DNA from: Moricandia arvensis
Taxonomy: Eukaryota > Streptophyta > Magnoliopsida > Brassicales > Brassicaceae
Assembly: GCA_905132765.1 (NCBI GenBank)
Contig: CAJHQP010000762.1
Coordinates: 62,001 to 126,000 of the forward strand
Direction of reading: 5' to 3'
Length of the DNA: 64,000 bases
The notes under the pieces are model-generated. The model was not told the DNA's origin. It did not search any database and was given only the letters and a program-made list of their open reading frames with translations. Positions 12,177 through 22,490 of the stretch are shown piece by piece (position 1 is the first letter of the stretch; each line of letters opens with the position of its first letter). Made by a program: the position numbers and the translations under genes.

Positions 12177-12486
12177 ACCTTTTGCTTCTCCTCAAGCAAA
12201 GCAAAGGTAGCTAGTGAAAGAGGTTTGAAAAACGGGGACTCACATAATGTATAAGTATAACTAGGGATGTTGTAATGAGTTTTCACATTTAGGGTAGTAC
12301 CAGCCCATCAAAATTTTAAAAGCCCTAACCCTAATGTGTCAACTGTAAAATATATTGGGCTCATTTAGGGTTTGGATTAAAAAATAAAGGGTATCAAAAG
12401 GGCTGGCCCAAAGAACCCCAAAGCTTCTTCTCCCTTCTCGTCACTTCTCTCTTTGCAGTTTCCAGTTTAGGGTTCTTAGCTTCAAA

Positions 12487-12612
12487 TCAAACTCACTCTC
12501 CGGAGTCTCTCACCTCGCTTCACCGATTGAAAACTATCAACCTCTCCGGGAACAGATTATCCGGCAAGATCCCGACCTCTCTGCTCCGTCTCTCGCGGCT
12601 CCGTCTCAACAT
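12487..12612 (+). pseudogene. LRR receptor-like gene fragment captured in hAT
   Basis: One frame reads SLTSLHRLKTINLSGNRLSG followed by KIPTSLLRLSRL, a textbook plant LxxLxxLxLSGNxLSGxIP leucine-rich repeat. Only about 1.5 repeats are present, without start codon or kinase. It lies between the hAT left end and the transposase, so it is most simply a captured piece of a host gene. Exact source unknown. Confidence 0.6.
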
Positions 12613-12728
12613 CTCAGCTTCGTTCTTCTATCTCGAAGGGTTTCAACATCACAGCTTCTCAGGTTGAAGCTTTGTGTGATGAACTGATGATTGTTTCAAA
12701 ACCCATTATGTTAAGAGGATAAAGCATT

Positions 12729-12960
12729 ACTGATTTGTTAAGAGATGTTATTTCTTGGAACTCTATGGTTAATGGGTATGTATCGAGGAAATGACTGAAC
12801 GAGTTTGTAGAGATGCTATGTTCTGGTTCTTGTTTAGTATCATTAGGTAGAAGATCGGTTTAGATAGAGAAGATCGGTTCTTGTTTAGTATCATTAGTTT
12901 GATTTAGCTGTCCATGGTATTGGCATGAAAGCTTGTATAGATAGAGAAGATCGGTTTTGT
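12729..12960 (+). pseudogene. PPR (E/DYW class, DOT4-like) fragment captured in hAT
   Basis: The frame reads RDVISWNSMVNGYVSRK (about 12745-12795), the classic end of a PLS-class pentatricopeptide repeat. Further on (12895-12960) it reads AVHGIGMKAC and REDRFCGNL in shifted frames. From memory the Arabidopsis DOT4 family has the same order of motifs, so the pieces look collinear. Stops and shifts make it non-coding. Confidence 0.55.
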
Positions 12961-13059
12961 GGTAATCTTTGTTCGAAATGTGGATTTTTTTTGTGGTATT
13001 CTTTACAAAAAATGTGGTGATCGGTTTTGTGGTATTCAATATTAGTATAACACTTTCAT

Positions 13060-13490
13060 TACAGTCGAAATATGGATTTTTTTGTTTAGCTAATCTCTTT
13101 GGAACAGCACCAAGTTGTGTTTCTTTTTGCTCTTTGAGACTTGTATTGTTTGAGCAAAACACTAGTTTTGTTTGTTAAGTTTTAGTTTAAATGATGATCA
13201 GGCGTTGATAACCCTTTCATTACAGTCGAAATGTGTATGCTTTTGTGTAGCTAATCTCTTTGAAACAACACCAAGGTTTGCTCTTTACCCTTTGAGACAT
13301 GTATTGTTTGAGTAAAACACCAGTTTGGTTGGTTAGGCTTTAGTTTACATGATGGTCAGGCAACCCCAACTTGAAATGTGGATGCTTTTTGTGTAGTTTA
13401 TCTCTTTGAAACAGCACCAAGTTCTGTTCTTTTGCCTTTTGAGACATGTATTCTTTGAACAAAGACCAGTTTGGTTGATGTTCAATGACT
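13060..13490 (+). repeat. Degenerate tandem repeat inside hAT, about three units
   Basis: Units of roughly 150 bp start near 13060, 13215 and 13370. Each contains gtgtag(c/t)t(a/t)atctctttg, an ...acagcaccaag... core, tttgagac(a/t)tgtatt, and a ccagtttggttg-type end. They are not identical and differ by small indels. The last unit runs directly into the second PPR-like piece. Confidence 0.65.
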
Positions 13491-13640
13491 TTGTATTCAA
13501 TATGTATTCAAAATGTGGTGATATTGACTCTGCTAAAGCTGTGTTTAGGGAGATAAGTGGTTCTGTTTCAGATACTGTTTTTGTAATGATACTGCTAAAG
13601 CTGTGTGGTGATCTTGACTCTACTCTTGTATTGTTTTTGT
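13465..13640 (+). pseudogene. Second PPR fragment captured in hAT
   Basis: The reading NMYSKCGDIDSAKAVFREIS (13497-13556) is a PPR unit. It fits directly downstream, in PPR order, of the DOT4-like motifs at 12895-12960, with the tandem array in between. A shortened echo of the unit (LKLCGDLDST) follows at about 13596-13625. Confidence 0.6.
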
Positions 13641-13663
13641 ATTGAGTTTCAGATACTACTACT

Positions 13664-15838
13664 ATGGATCTCCCGTCACTTGAAACAATTGCTGCTAGGG
13701 ATGCTGAGAATGAGTACATAGAGGTGCAAATGGAGGGTGAAGAAGAACCTCATGAACAAACACAAAGTGCCACTCAGCCATTTCAACCGGTACGTAAAAA
13801 ACGTAGAGCTAAATGTTGGGAAGATTTTACACATGTAGGACTAGAGGCTGATGGAAAAGAAAGGGCTAGATGTAATCATTGTGGTTTTAAGTTGGTAGCA
13901 GAAAAAACACATGGAACATCATCACTAAACCGCCATTCTGAGAGATGCCCTTCTAAGCCTAGGTCTGATGTTCCTAAATATGATCACATTGCTGATAGAG
14001 AGAAAATGTCTGAGATAGTTATATATCATGACTTATCTTTTAAGTATGTTGAATACGAAAAGGTAAGAGAAAGAGATAGATTTCTTAACCCTGATGTTCA
14101 GCATATCTGTAGACAAACTGCTGCAGCAGATGTTTACAAGCGATATGAGATAGAAAAAGCTAAGTTGATAGAGGTTTTGGCGAATCACAAGGGTGGAGTG
14201 TGTTTTACAGCAGATTTGTGGACTGCTCGTAGTGTTGTGATGGGATATATATGTATTACTGCGCATTATATTGATGAGAATTGGAGGTTGAATAATAAGA
14301 TTTTAGCATTTTGTAATCTTAAACCTCCTCATAGTGGTGAAGCGATTGCTAAGTCTGTTTATGATTGCTTAAAGGGTTGGGGACTGGAGAAAAAAGTATT
14401 TACTATCACCCTAGATAATGCTAAAGCCAATGATAGTATGCTAAATATTCTTAAGCATCGTCTTCTAAGTAGCAATGGGAGTAGCAATGGGTTGTTGGGT
14501 AATGGAAAGTTCATGCATGTTAGATGCTCTGCACATATTCTGAATCTGATTGTGAAAGCAGGATTAGATTAGCCACAAGTCTGATAGAGAATATAAGAGA
14601 GAGTGTAAAGTTTATAAAAGCATCCGAGTCAAGGAAAGACTCTTTTGCTCTCTGCGTTGAGAGTGCTTGGATCACAAGTAGTGCAGGTTTGTCTTTAGAT
14701 GTCTCTACCAGGTGGAATTCAACATATGAAATGTTGGCGAGGGCTTTAAAATTCAGAGAGGCATTTGCTACTCTGAATCTGTATGAAAGAGGTTACAAAT
14801 GGCTGCCTTCAGAAGCTGAGTGGGAACGTGGAGTCAAGATATGTGACTTGCTGAAGCCCTTCAATACCATTAGTACTTACTTTTCAGGAGTAAAATATCC
14901 AACCGCCAGTGTCTACTTCATTCAAGTGTGGAAGATCGAGATGATGTTGAAGAAGTATTCTGATTGTGAAGATGATGTTGACCTGAGTACAATGGTTAGG
15001 GCAATGCGAAAGAAGTTTTCAAAGTATTGGAATCAATACAGTGTGATTCTAGCTATGGCGGCTGCTCTAGATCCTAGGTTGAAACTGGATATACTTCGAT
15101 CAGCTTATGAAAAGATTGATCCAAGGACTTCTGAGGCAAAGGTTCAAGTTGTTAGGGACAACCTTGTTTCACTCTATGAGGAATATCATAAATCAGCAAA
15201 TCCTTCAAGGTTTTCTGCATCATTAACTCCTCATGAGCTTCTCACAGAGTCACCCCTGGAGGATGATATGGATGATGTAAGTTCTTCAAACTCTTCTCAT
15301 TAATTCTCGTTTAAAAAAAATAGAAAGTTCTCTCACTGGTTTGTGTGGTTTTGTATATAACATGATCTCTTTGAGCTTGAAAATAGCCTCAGGTCTCGTT
15401 CAAGAAATGCCAAAACAAATCTGGAAACTTATTTGGACGTTGAACCAGGACTAGAGATGAAGACTTTTGAAGACATAGAAGTTCTGAGTTTTTGGAAAGA
15501 AAATCAGCATCGATATGGTGATCTAGCATCAATGGCATCAGATATACTGAGCATACCCATCACTACAGTAGCAGGCGAGTCACCATTCAGTGTTGGAGGA
15601 AGAGTTTTGACTCCTTTCAGAAACCGGCTCCTGCCCAAAAATGTGCAAGCACTAATTGCTACTCGAAACTGGCTAAGAGGATTTGAAGATTTTGAAGGTA
15701 AAAGTTCCATTGTTAATTTATTATGTTGTGTAACTAACTTGTATTCATTAACTTACAGGATATATTGAAGATTTTTTTTATGAAGATGATGATGAATCTG
15801 CAAATTGTAACTCTGAAGTTGGAGATTCTAGCGCATGA
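13664..15838 (+). pseudogene. hAT transposase (zf-BED, RNase-H-like, hAT C-terminal dimerisation)
   Basis: It starts ATG at 13664. A BED zinc finger (CNHC ... H....C, residues about 70-95) follows an acidic leader, then the hAT core, with TADLWTARS and ITLDNAKANDSM holding core acidic residues. A frameshift at about 14570 (after VKAG) moves the reading by one frame and destroys the ORF. The core continues (STRWNSTYEML, AAALDPRLK) to about 15275. A probable intron (gtaagt at 15276 to cag near 15393) leads to the dimerisation domain with FSVGGRVLTPFRNRLLPKNV. A second intron (15702-15759) leads to a short acidic tail ending TGA at 15836-15838. Its normal role is cut-and-paste transposition in the nucleus. 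This copy is broken by at least one shift. Confidence 0.88.
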
Positions 15839-15971
15839 AGGTAATAAATCTTTAGTGTAACTTTGTATGAGTTGTGTACTTGTGTGTGCTTGCTTCTGGT
15901 TTTGTGATTGTGTTTGATTCTGGTTTTGTACTAGTGTGTGCTTGCTTCTTGACGTCAAAACATATACTACA

Positions 15972-16182
15972 ATGTCTGAAGCGGTGCTGTTGTTTAGGAA
16001 GATGGGAGAAGATGGGATTGTGCCGGGCATATCTCATAGATGGTGACTTAACAAAGTCAGCTGAACTTATTGAAGAAATGAAGAGGTGTGGCTTCTCAGC
16101 AGATGCTTCCACCATAAAGATTGTTATGGATATGTTATCGGATGGTAGAATGAAGAAAAGCTTTTTGGATATGCTTTCTTAG
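15972..16182 (+). pseudogene. C-terminus of a P-class PPR gene (RPF/Rf-like) in hAT
   Basis: The reading MSEAVLLFRKMGEDGIVPG (from 15972) is a PPR unit. After a short deletion it continues as DGDLTKSAELIEEMKRCGFS and then ADASTIKIVMDMLSDGRMKK, ending SFLDMLS with a TAG at 16180-16182. This is the usual end of the Arabidopsis RPF2/RNA-processing-factor type of mitochondrial PPR proteins. It lies between the transposase stop and the hAT right end. No start or mitochondrial presequence is present. Confidence 0.7.
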
Positions 16183-16711
16183 TTAGTGTTTTTGAAAATG
16201 TGTATTTGGGCTTGGTAGTTTAAACTAAGTTTTGTTTATTTACAACCAAACAGAAATTGATGCTTTCAGTTTCAGATGTCTTCAGCTACTGATTCACTTT
16301 GTAATAATTATCTATGAGCAAGACTTCTTATGTCTTCTGTCAGAACAGTATCTTGAGATCCTTACCAGTTTCCATATTGCTCCTTCACTTCCACATCTTT
16401 TTTTCCTTTGTACAAATCAGTGCGTTGAATATATATATGTATATATTAACACACTTAACTGTGCTGTGCTAAATGGCCGAGAGCTAGTTCTATAAGCATG
16501 TCTGATTGCTGTAGTTTCGGTTTTAGCGTTTTGAACAATCCAAGAGAGTGCAGTGTCTTACATTGAAAAAAAATATAAAGGGCTTTTAGGGTTAAGAAGG
16601 GTTAAGCCCTACATTACATATTTTAATGGGTAATAGAAGGGTTAGGGTTCATTTAGGGTTGGGCTTAAGTTAATTAGGGTTGGGTTGGGCTAGACTACCC
16701 AATACAACATC
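16183..16711 (+). other. hAT right subterminal region, no gene seen
   Basis: AT-rich DNA, possibly PPR 3' flank up to about 16490. From 16565 there is a block of gggtta, tagggtt and gggctt motifs leading to the right terminal repeat. It mirrors 12265-12420. Confidence 0.6.
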
Positions 16712-16866
16712 ACAACCAAATCAAATAATGTTAATCAAAGAGAAACTCTATATGTCCTATCCTAGTATAGCAACCAAATTCATTATACCACCAGCTCAAC
16801 AAATACTAATTTGACTCACCCCTTTACTGATCTCATTTCTTTGCATAAAAATAAAGTGTATACTTA

Positions 16867-17737
16867 TGACAACGTGCAGGATAAGGTTTATTTTAAAGCA
16901 GGCAATCTATCAAATTAACCCTACGAAATACTCTTGCCAAGAGAGGTTTAATCGTAGTACTTAGGGATTGAATCCACAAAGAGCGAGAGCACACAATAGA
17001 TTTCTGAATTCTAAAGGTTAGGCTAGACAAGCTATAAATATGAGGTTTATTGAAGGTTTATTCCGAAAATAAAATTGCCTAAATAAGTTAAGTTGATTCA
17101 AATATGGAAAAGAGAGATCTAGGGTTTTAGGCAAGTGCATTATAGTGGATAAGATGCAGGAAATTATGAATATGCAAGGAATTTACTCATAAATCTGAGC
17201 CCTCTAGTTCCAACTCTCGTATGCAAACAGAGGAGTCGATCGTCGATCGATGGCTAAGGTCGAGTGTCGACTGACAGTTATTAGACAGGAAGTTCGTCTG
17301 CTACGTTAATTAAAATATGTCTGAAACCCTTTAGAACTTACAAAGTATTATTTACATCTTCAGAACTTTGTATAATATGAAATATGTCTCTCTCTGCCTA
17401 AACAATGGCAGGGCCTGTTAAAACTCAATCATGGACATTCTTGTAATTTTTCTTGACTTGGGCTTAAAGTCAACCAATACTTCTGTGAATAGACCGTCGA
17501 TCGACAACAATGATGCTTCGTCGATCTATAGTCATGCTTGACTTTGACTCTGACTTAGCTGATCATGAACATCTACTCGATATCTTCTTTGGATGCTCTA
17601 ACAAGCTCTATTATCTTTACAATGCTCCAAACGTACCTTGACTTGAAAGGACTTTAAAATACAGTCTAGACATACATAGTAGACTCCAAATATGGTCCAA
17701 ATGATAGTCTTAAACTTGTAAATAACAAGGTATATCA
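16867..17737 (-). repeat. Extra gypsy LTR (G1 relative, 871 bp) inside G1
   Basis: It starts tgacaacgtgcagg and ends acaaggtatatca like the other two LTRs but is about 320 bp shorter, with an internal loss after about 17300. On its right lie its own polypurine tract (17738) and internal DNA. On its left (16712-16866) lies G1 3' internal DNA that repeats 17840-18000. Confidence 0.8.
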
Positions 17738-19070
17738 ACTCTCCTAGACTTAACATTTTGCTTGTCCTCAAGTAAAACAATGGTAGCATGTGAAAGAGGT
17801 TTGAAAAGTGAGGACTCACATAATACAAAAGCATAATTTCACCCCTACTATATCGCAACCACATCGAATAATGCTAATCAAAGAGCAACTTTATATGCTT
17901 ATCCTAGTTAGCAGCCAAATCAATTCTACCAGTAATTCAATAAATACTAATTTGACTCACCCCTCTACTAATCTCATTTCTTTGCATAAAAATAAACTAC
18001 AGGATTTACCTTAGGAGTATCGATCAAAGGACACAAGGACTCAAATCCTGCAAACCTGAATGTATAGGCATAAAGCCTTTCATGATCCCTTTCTTCCTTC
18101 TTTTCTCCCAGAATCTTTTTGGATCTCAAATTCAATGGACAATGATGCTGCTACAATCCATCTTGCCATCTCATTTTCGAATAATGGGGTCATCGGTAAT
18201 GTACCTACCCCTTGCTTCCAACAATGTGTAATTGTTCCTTTGAATTAGAATAGTGGGGTCATCGGTAATGTACATACCCCTCTGCATCTCAGGAAGTCAT
18301 CTCAATCTTTTCTATTATAGATCTTGAAGAGAGAGAGAGATAAGGGAAATCAGAAATAATAGACTAGTATCTTACAAACTTGCATAAGGAATCTGATTCG
18401 ATGTATACGAAGCCACAAATCAAGCAAAGTAGTCAGTATTAAGTTGGAGATGAGCTTTGATTCCTTCAAACTTTCTTAGTAAGTGTGATCTAATGGCAGG
18501 ATGATCCACTTTGGCATCTCTAGTAATATCTTCAACCAACATGTCTAAAAATGGTGCTAAAGTGTGGTTAGTTAACAAATAAGTTCTGATCATAATCCCT
18601 CTCTTAACTCTATAAAAACTATTTGAAAAAATTAATTGATAAAAAACTCAAAATAGATAAAAGCATCAACGATCCTCTCCCAGACTTGAATAACAGTGTC
18701 CCTAGTGATATCCCGTCGGGATTGGTTAATAAAAACTAAAGCATAAGTAAAAGGTTGAGAGAAAGTCGAGGTCACCAAACTCCGTAAGGAGTGTCGACCG
18801 ATGGTAAGTGTTGAGTGTCGACCGATGGTGAACCATCCAAACCGTTAACCAATGGTGAGGTCATGGTGTCGAGAGATGGTGTTACTGTTCTATTCCTCCT
18901 TTGAAAACATAAAGTAATTAAATAAAAATCATAACTAATAATTAAATAGTGAAAAATCAAATTAAAACTTACTACACAGTGGGTTGCCTCCCACTCAGCG
19001 CTTGGTTATAGTCTTAAGCTCGACATTTTGACTTCTGGACTAGGAAGGTGGTTCATCAAACCAATGTGGA
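17738..19070 (-). other. G1 internal non-coding 3' region
   Basis: Minus-strand 3' internal DNA of the gypsy element, with a second G-rich polypurine-like run (about 18676-18688) and paired cgaccgatgg motifs at 18795-18831. No conserved domain is seen. Confidence 0.5.
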
Positions 19071-19072
19071 AA

Positions 19073-19528
19073 TCAAGTATCCACATACTCTCTGCTCGTC
19101 TCAAACCATGCACTGATAAAGCCTCTTACAGCCTCATCTTCTCTGGTTTGCTGATTTTCCATCTTCCTCTGAGCAAACGCCAATCTGCCCATCCTTTCTT
19201 CGAGTGCTTGAATGCATCCCGTCAGCATGTTAAGTCTAGCATATATGGGCTCTGATATCTTTTCCAAACTCTGGTTGATATTATCCCTCATCAAGTCCTG
19301 AGAAAAGTAAACTCCCTCGAGCTTGTCTTGTAAGAACTCTTCTGTTACCAGCCTTTGCCCATATGTGGCATGGTGCATGTCGATCGATGGCCAACTGTTG
19401 CCGCCGATCGACGCTGAACTGACTGCCCCACTCGATGTTTGTTTTCTGAAGAGACTTCCTGATCCATTGGACATAGCCAATATGTCTGCGATATCGTCCT
19501 TGGACACATTGAGAATCATTTCATCCAT
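19073..19528 (-). pseudogene. G1 internal ORF fragment, unknown function
   Basis: An open stretch of 151 codons on the minus strand with a predicted helical, Gln/Glu-rich centre (MRDNINQSLEKISEPIYARL). It includes the short peptide PSIDMHH, encoded over a cgatcgatgg motif, and further such motifs follow at 19615-19960. Proteins of this type occur in Brassicaceae Athila-like polyproteins between protease and the missing RT. I do not assign a function. Confidence 0.45.
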
Positions 19529-20094
19529 TGCTCGTGCATATCCATATGGGTCCCTTATAATTCCTAATTCATCAGGTCGGAGGTAGCCATAATCGTCATC
19601 GCATTCTGTCAGATTGTTGTCGATCGATGGTATTGAGCCCCCGTCGATCGATGCTGCATTCCAGCTTCCGTAGAATCCTCTGAAATTTCCAGTCTCTTCG
19701 AGTGCAAAAGCATGGTACTCGACTGCTTCTTCTTCATAGTACGAATCATCGTATTCTGAGTTGTTGGTTTATGGTATCCTCTCATGGTATTTCTTCCCCA
19801 TGCAGACTATGTCTTGTTGACCGTCTTCGGCATTCTGATCCGTGGCATAACCGTCGACCGATGGTGGAGAGTGAGTATCGATCGATGGCGAAGGGTGGGT
19901 TTCGTGCTGGTTCTAGTTGAAGTGACCGTCGACCGATGCCAAGAGTTGGGTGTCGATCGATGTTGTGTCCGCAAGCTCGTCATCTTGATCGTATTTGCAG
20001 AAGCATGTAACAATCAAAACGGGATAATTACCCAATTCTATCTAAGTAGCCTTTTTCTTGACTCTAACAGGTTCATAAAAGTTGTATGGATCAA

Positions 20095-20360
20095 TCAAGG
20101 ATAGATACAACCTGTTTTTTTCATGTCGCAGATAGCTCCCCCTATGGAAATGAATGCTCTTCCAAGGAGTAAGGAAAAGTTCCAATCAATCTTTATATTC
20201 GTCACATGGAAGTCTACTGGGACTAAGGCATTGCAAATCTGCATTGGGACGTCTCTGGCTATCCATCCTGAATTCACCTTGGAGCAATCCACAAAAGTGA
20301 ATGAATCACTGGAAGGCTCCACTTTCAGGCTTAGCTTCTCTGCCATAACTCTGGGCATGA
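20095..20360 (-). pseudogene. Retroviral-type aspartic protease relic of G1
   Basis: On the minus strand it reads PRVMAEKLSLKVEPSSDSFT, NALVPVDFHV and LLLGRAFISIGGAI, the body and second half of an Athila retropepsin. The catalytic D-T/S-G segment that should precede MPRVMAE is not there. The DNA runs directly from a ctctgcgaa codon context into atgcccaga, so a small deletion removed the active site. It lies downstream of gag on the same strand. Confidence 0.7.
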
Positions 20361-20569
20361 TTCGCAGAGGACATTAGGATACTTGTGGCCTTTGACAAAA
20401 CATGGAATCACGAACTTCTCATGGTCACTTTTCTTCTTGAGAGTGATCCTTTGCTTCAGCTTCTCTCTGAGACCATTAAACATGCGCTATATGTCCTCAT
20501 TTGTCTCCTTGGATTCCCTAAAAACGTACACAATCTATAAGTATAGTATGTTTCATAAAATTGAGTATC

Positions 20570-22080
20570 TAAAGGATTTTAAAAATTCTTTTGGCAAAGC
20601 CACCCATCTCTTTATCAGTTTCTTCTCTGCGTAGATGTTTAGGAATCTTCTGCTTCCTTCTGGGGTGTCTTTCTGTTGCCTTATCAACTATCACTAGCTC
20701 AGGTGTATCAGCGTTCTGTTTTAGAGTCTCCATACTCAGATGTCTGACAAACAAGCTTGCATTCAGACTTGAGAGATGAGCTGGTTCTGCTGTTGAAGAT
20801 CGTTGATCGCTGTTGACATCTCTACCTTAATCGATGTTCAAAAACTCACATGAAGATACAGACTCTGGTTCCATCGATCGACACCAGTGCGAACTACCAA
20901 AAAACATAGCACTTTCTACTCGGAAATCTCACTCTTGGAGCTGTTCTCTCTTCAGTTTGCCAAAAATCATCACCTATCAATGCACCGGCGTGGTGTTTCT
21001 GACCAGCTTCTCCTTTCTCCTTAATCAGGGTCTCATGTCTCTGAATGGCCTCAATTGTCTGAACCACTTGATTCTCCAAGCTCTTGACATGAGTGCTGAA
21101 AGTCTCAAACTTTGTGCTGAGGTTGATATACGGAGTATCTATCTTTCCATTAAAATTCACAGTCATCTGCTTTTGCTGCTCTGATACTCTGTCAACCATA
21201 ACTTCTAACTTGCTCTGTGGATTCCGGTTGTAGTTGCTCATGTTGCCATCATAGGAATTTCTGTTGTAGCCTTGATTTCCTTGCCTCTTGAAACCGTTTC
21301 CATCAACAAACCCTCCTCCTCATTCTCCTCCTCATTCTCCTCCTCCTCCTCCTTGCTCAAAGATTGATCTGATTTTTCCTTTCATAATCAGTGCTCTTCA
21401 TGCTATTGCTAGTTTTCAATAAGCCTTGTAATTGCTAGACGCCCAGTTCTCAATAAGCATTGTTGCTTCTTCTGGACTCCTAGTGCTGAAATTCTCTTCA
21501 CTTGTTGTGTCAAAAGTCATCTAGTATTGCAGATCAATACCTCTGAAGAAAGTGCTAAGTAGCTGCACCTTGTTGAAATTGTGGTGTGGGCAGTCTCTCT
21601 CGTAGGACGACTTGAATCTGAACCAAAAGCTTTTGAATGATTCTACAAGTTCCTGTGTGAATGTAGCGATTTCGCTTCTCAAGTCTTCTGCTCGCGCATC
21701 ATCAAAGAAATTGCGCATGAACACATTCATATGTCCAGGATGTCAGAGATCCTGGTGGTAGCTGCTTAAGCCAATATGAAACCTTTCCTGTAAATGAGTA
21801 CTTGAAGAGCTTACAAAAAATAGTCCTTTGAGACTCCATTGGCTTTAATAGCAGATAAAATATCCTCAAACCGCTCCAGATGATCCGTTGGATACTCATA
21901 TCGCAATCCATGGTAGGGTGTCTGCGCAACAAGTGCAAAGAATAACAGTTTGATCTCAAATTCTTTCCTATGGAAATCTGGAGGACGAATAGCGGCTCTG
22001 TTAGCATAGAATTGGTCTGGACGATTGTAGTTTATCAGTGTCTGTTGAGCAGCTTGGGGATTAGCTTCAGGTCAAGTTAT
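20570..22080 (-). pseudogene. G1 gag polyprotein, broken
   Basis: Minus-strand pieces in order are the gag core (about 22010-21520: CKLFKYSFTGKVSYWLKQLP, then AEDLRSEIATFTQ, then CPHHNFNKVQLLSTFFRGI), a linker with Asn/Gly-rich YNRN repeats, and a coiled segment (21241-20894, QKQMTVNFNGKID). A charged tail (20754-20569) leads to the protease. The core is equivalent to the Athila gag at 46631-47791. Frame changes near 21710, 21500 and 21240 break it. Confidence 0.75.
21310..21352. repeat. CTC-rich microsatellite
   Basis: Repeated cctcctcattct / cctcctcctcctcc units. On the minus strand it encodes a Glu/Gly-rich stretch of the gag linker. Confidence 0.6.
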
Positions 22081-22471
22081 TGCAGCGTTTGCTTCTAGTT
22101 CAGGGATTACAGCCCCATGATCGTCAATTCCCTGACATGTTGCATTACGCAGATGGCCTTCAAGGTCAGAAAAGTATCCTCTCTCATCTCGGACCACAAC
22201 TAAGGTCGTGTGTTGGTGTTGTCGATCAATGTTGGTCGTGAAGAAGCATCAATCGGCAGTTGAATGCTATTGTCGATCGATGCTTGACGTATCTTTTTCG
22301 GATGGAGCTTTCAATTATAATTGGATCTAAGTAGAGTAATTCATGGTTCTTATTGCTTCTGATACTGTTGGGCATGCACCTGAAAGACAAAAAAAAAATT
22401 ATTAGTAACTTGCAGTAATGAAAAAGCCTAGACTAAACCTAGAAAATAAATCAAATGGCGATCCTTGCTCT

Positions 22472-22488
22472 CCGGCAATGACGCCAAA
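22472..22488 (-). other. G1 gypsy primer binding site
   Basis: The minus strand tttggcgtcattgccgg directly follows the 5' LTR end (...ctctca aa). It differs by few bases from the ttggcgccgttgcc site of the plus-strand Athila element at 46383, believed to be of tRNA-Asp type. Confidence 0.75.
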
Positions 22489-22490
22489 TT

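Larger units (their letters stand above)
12265..16711 (+). mobile_element. hAT transposon carrying host gene fragments
   Basis: Near-terminal inverted repeats are gatgttgtaatgagt (12266-12280) and, reversed from 16711, gatgttgtattgggt. Subterminal DNA on both sides is rich in tagggtt/gggctt and agccca motifs. Between them lie a BED-finger hAT transposase (13664-15838), relics resembling LRR and PPR genes, and a local tandem array. G1 internal sequence continues on both sides (12162-12264 and 16712 onward), and this flank matches the uninterrupted copy at 17738-18000, giving an empty-site reference. I could not identify a clean 8-bp target duplication. Confidence 0.8.

Noticed and set aside
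18060..18248. Short plus-strand ORF in the G1 internal region
   Set aside because: Antisense to the element's orientation and with no similarity. Low complexity only.
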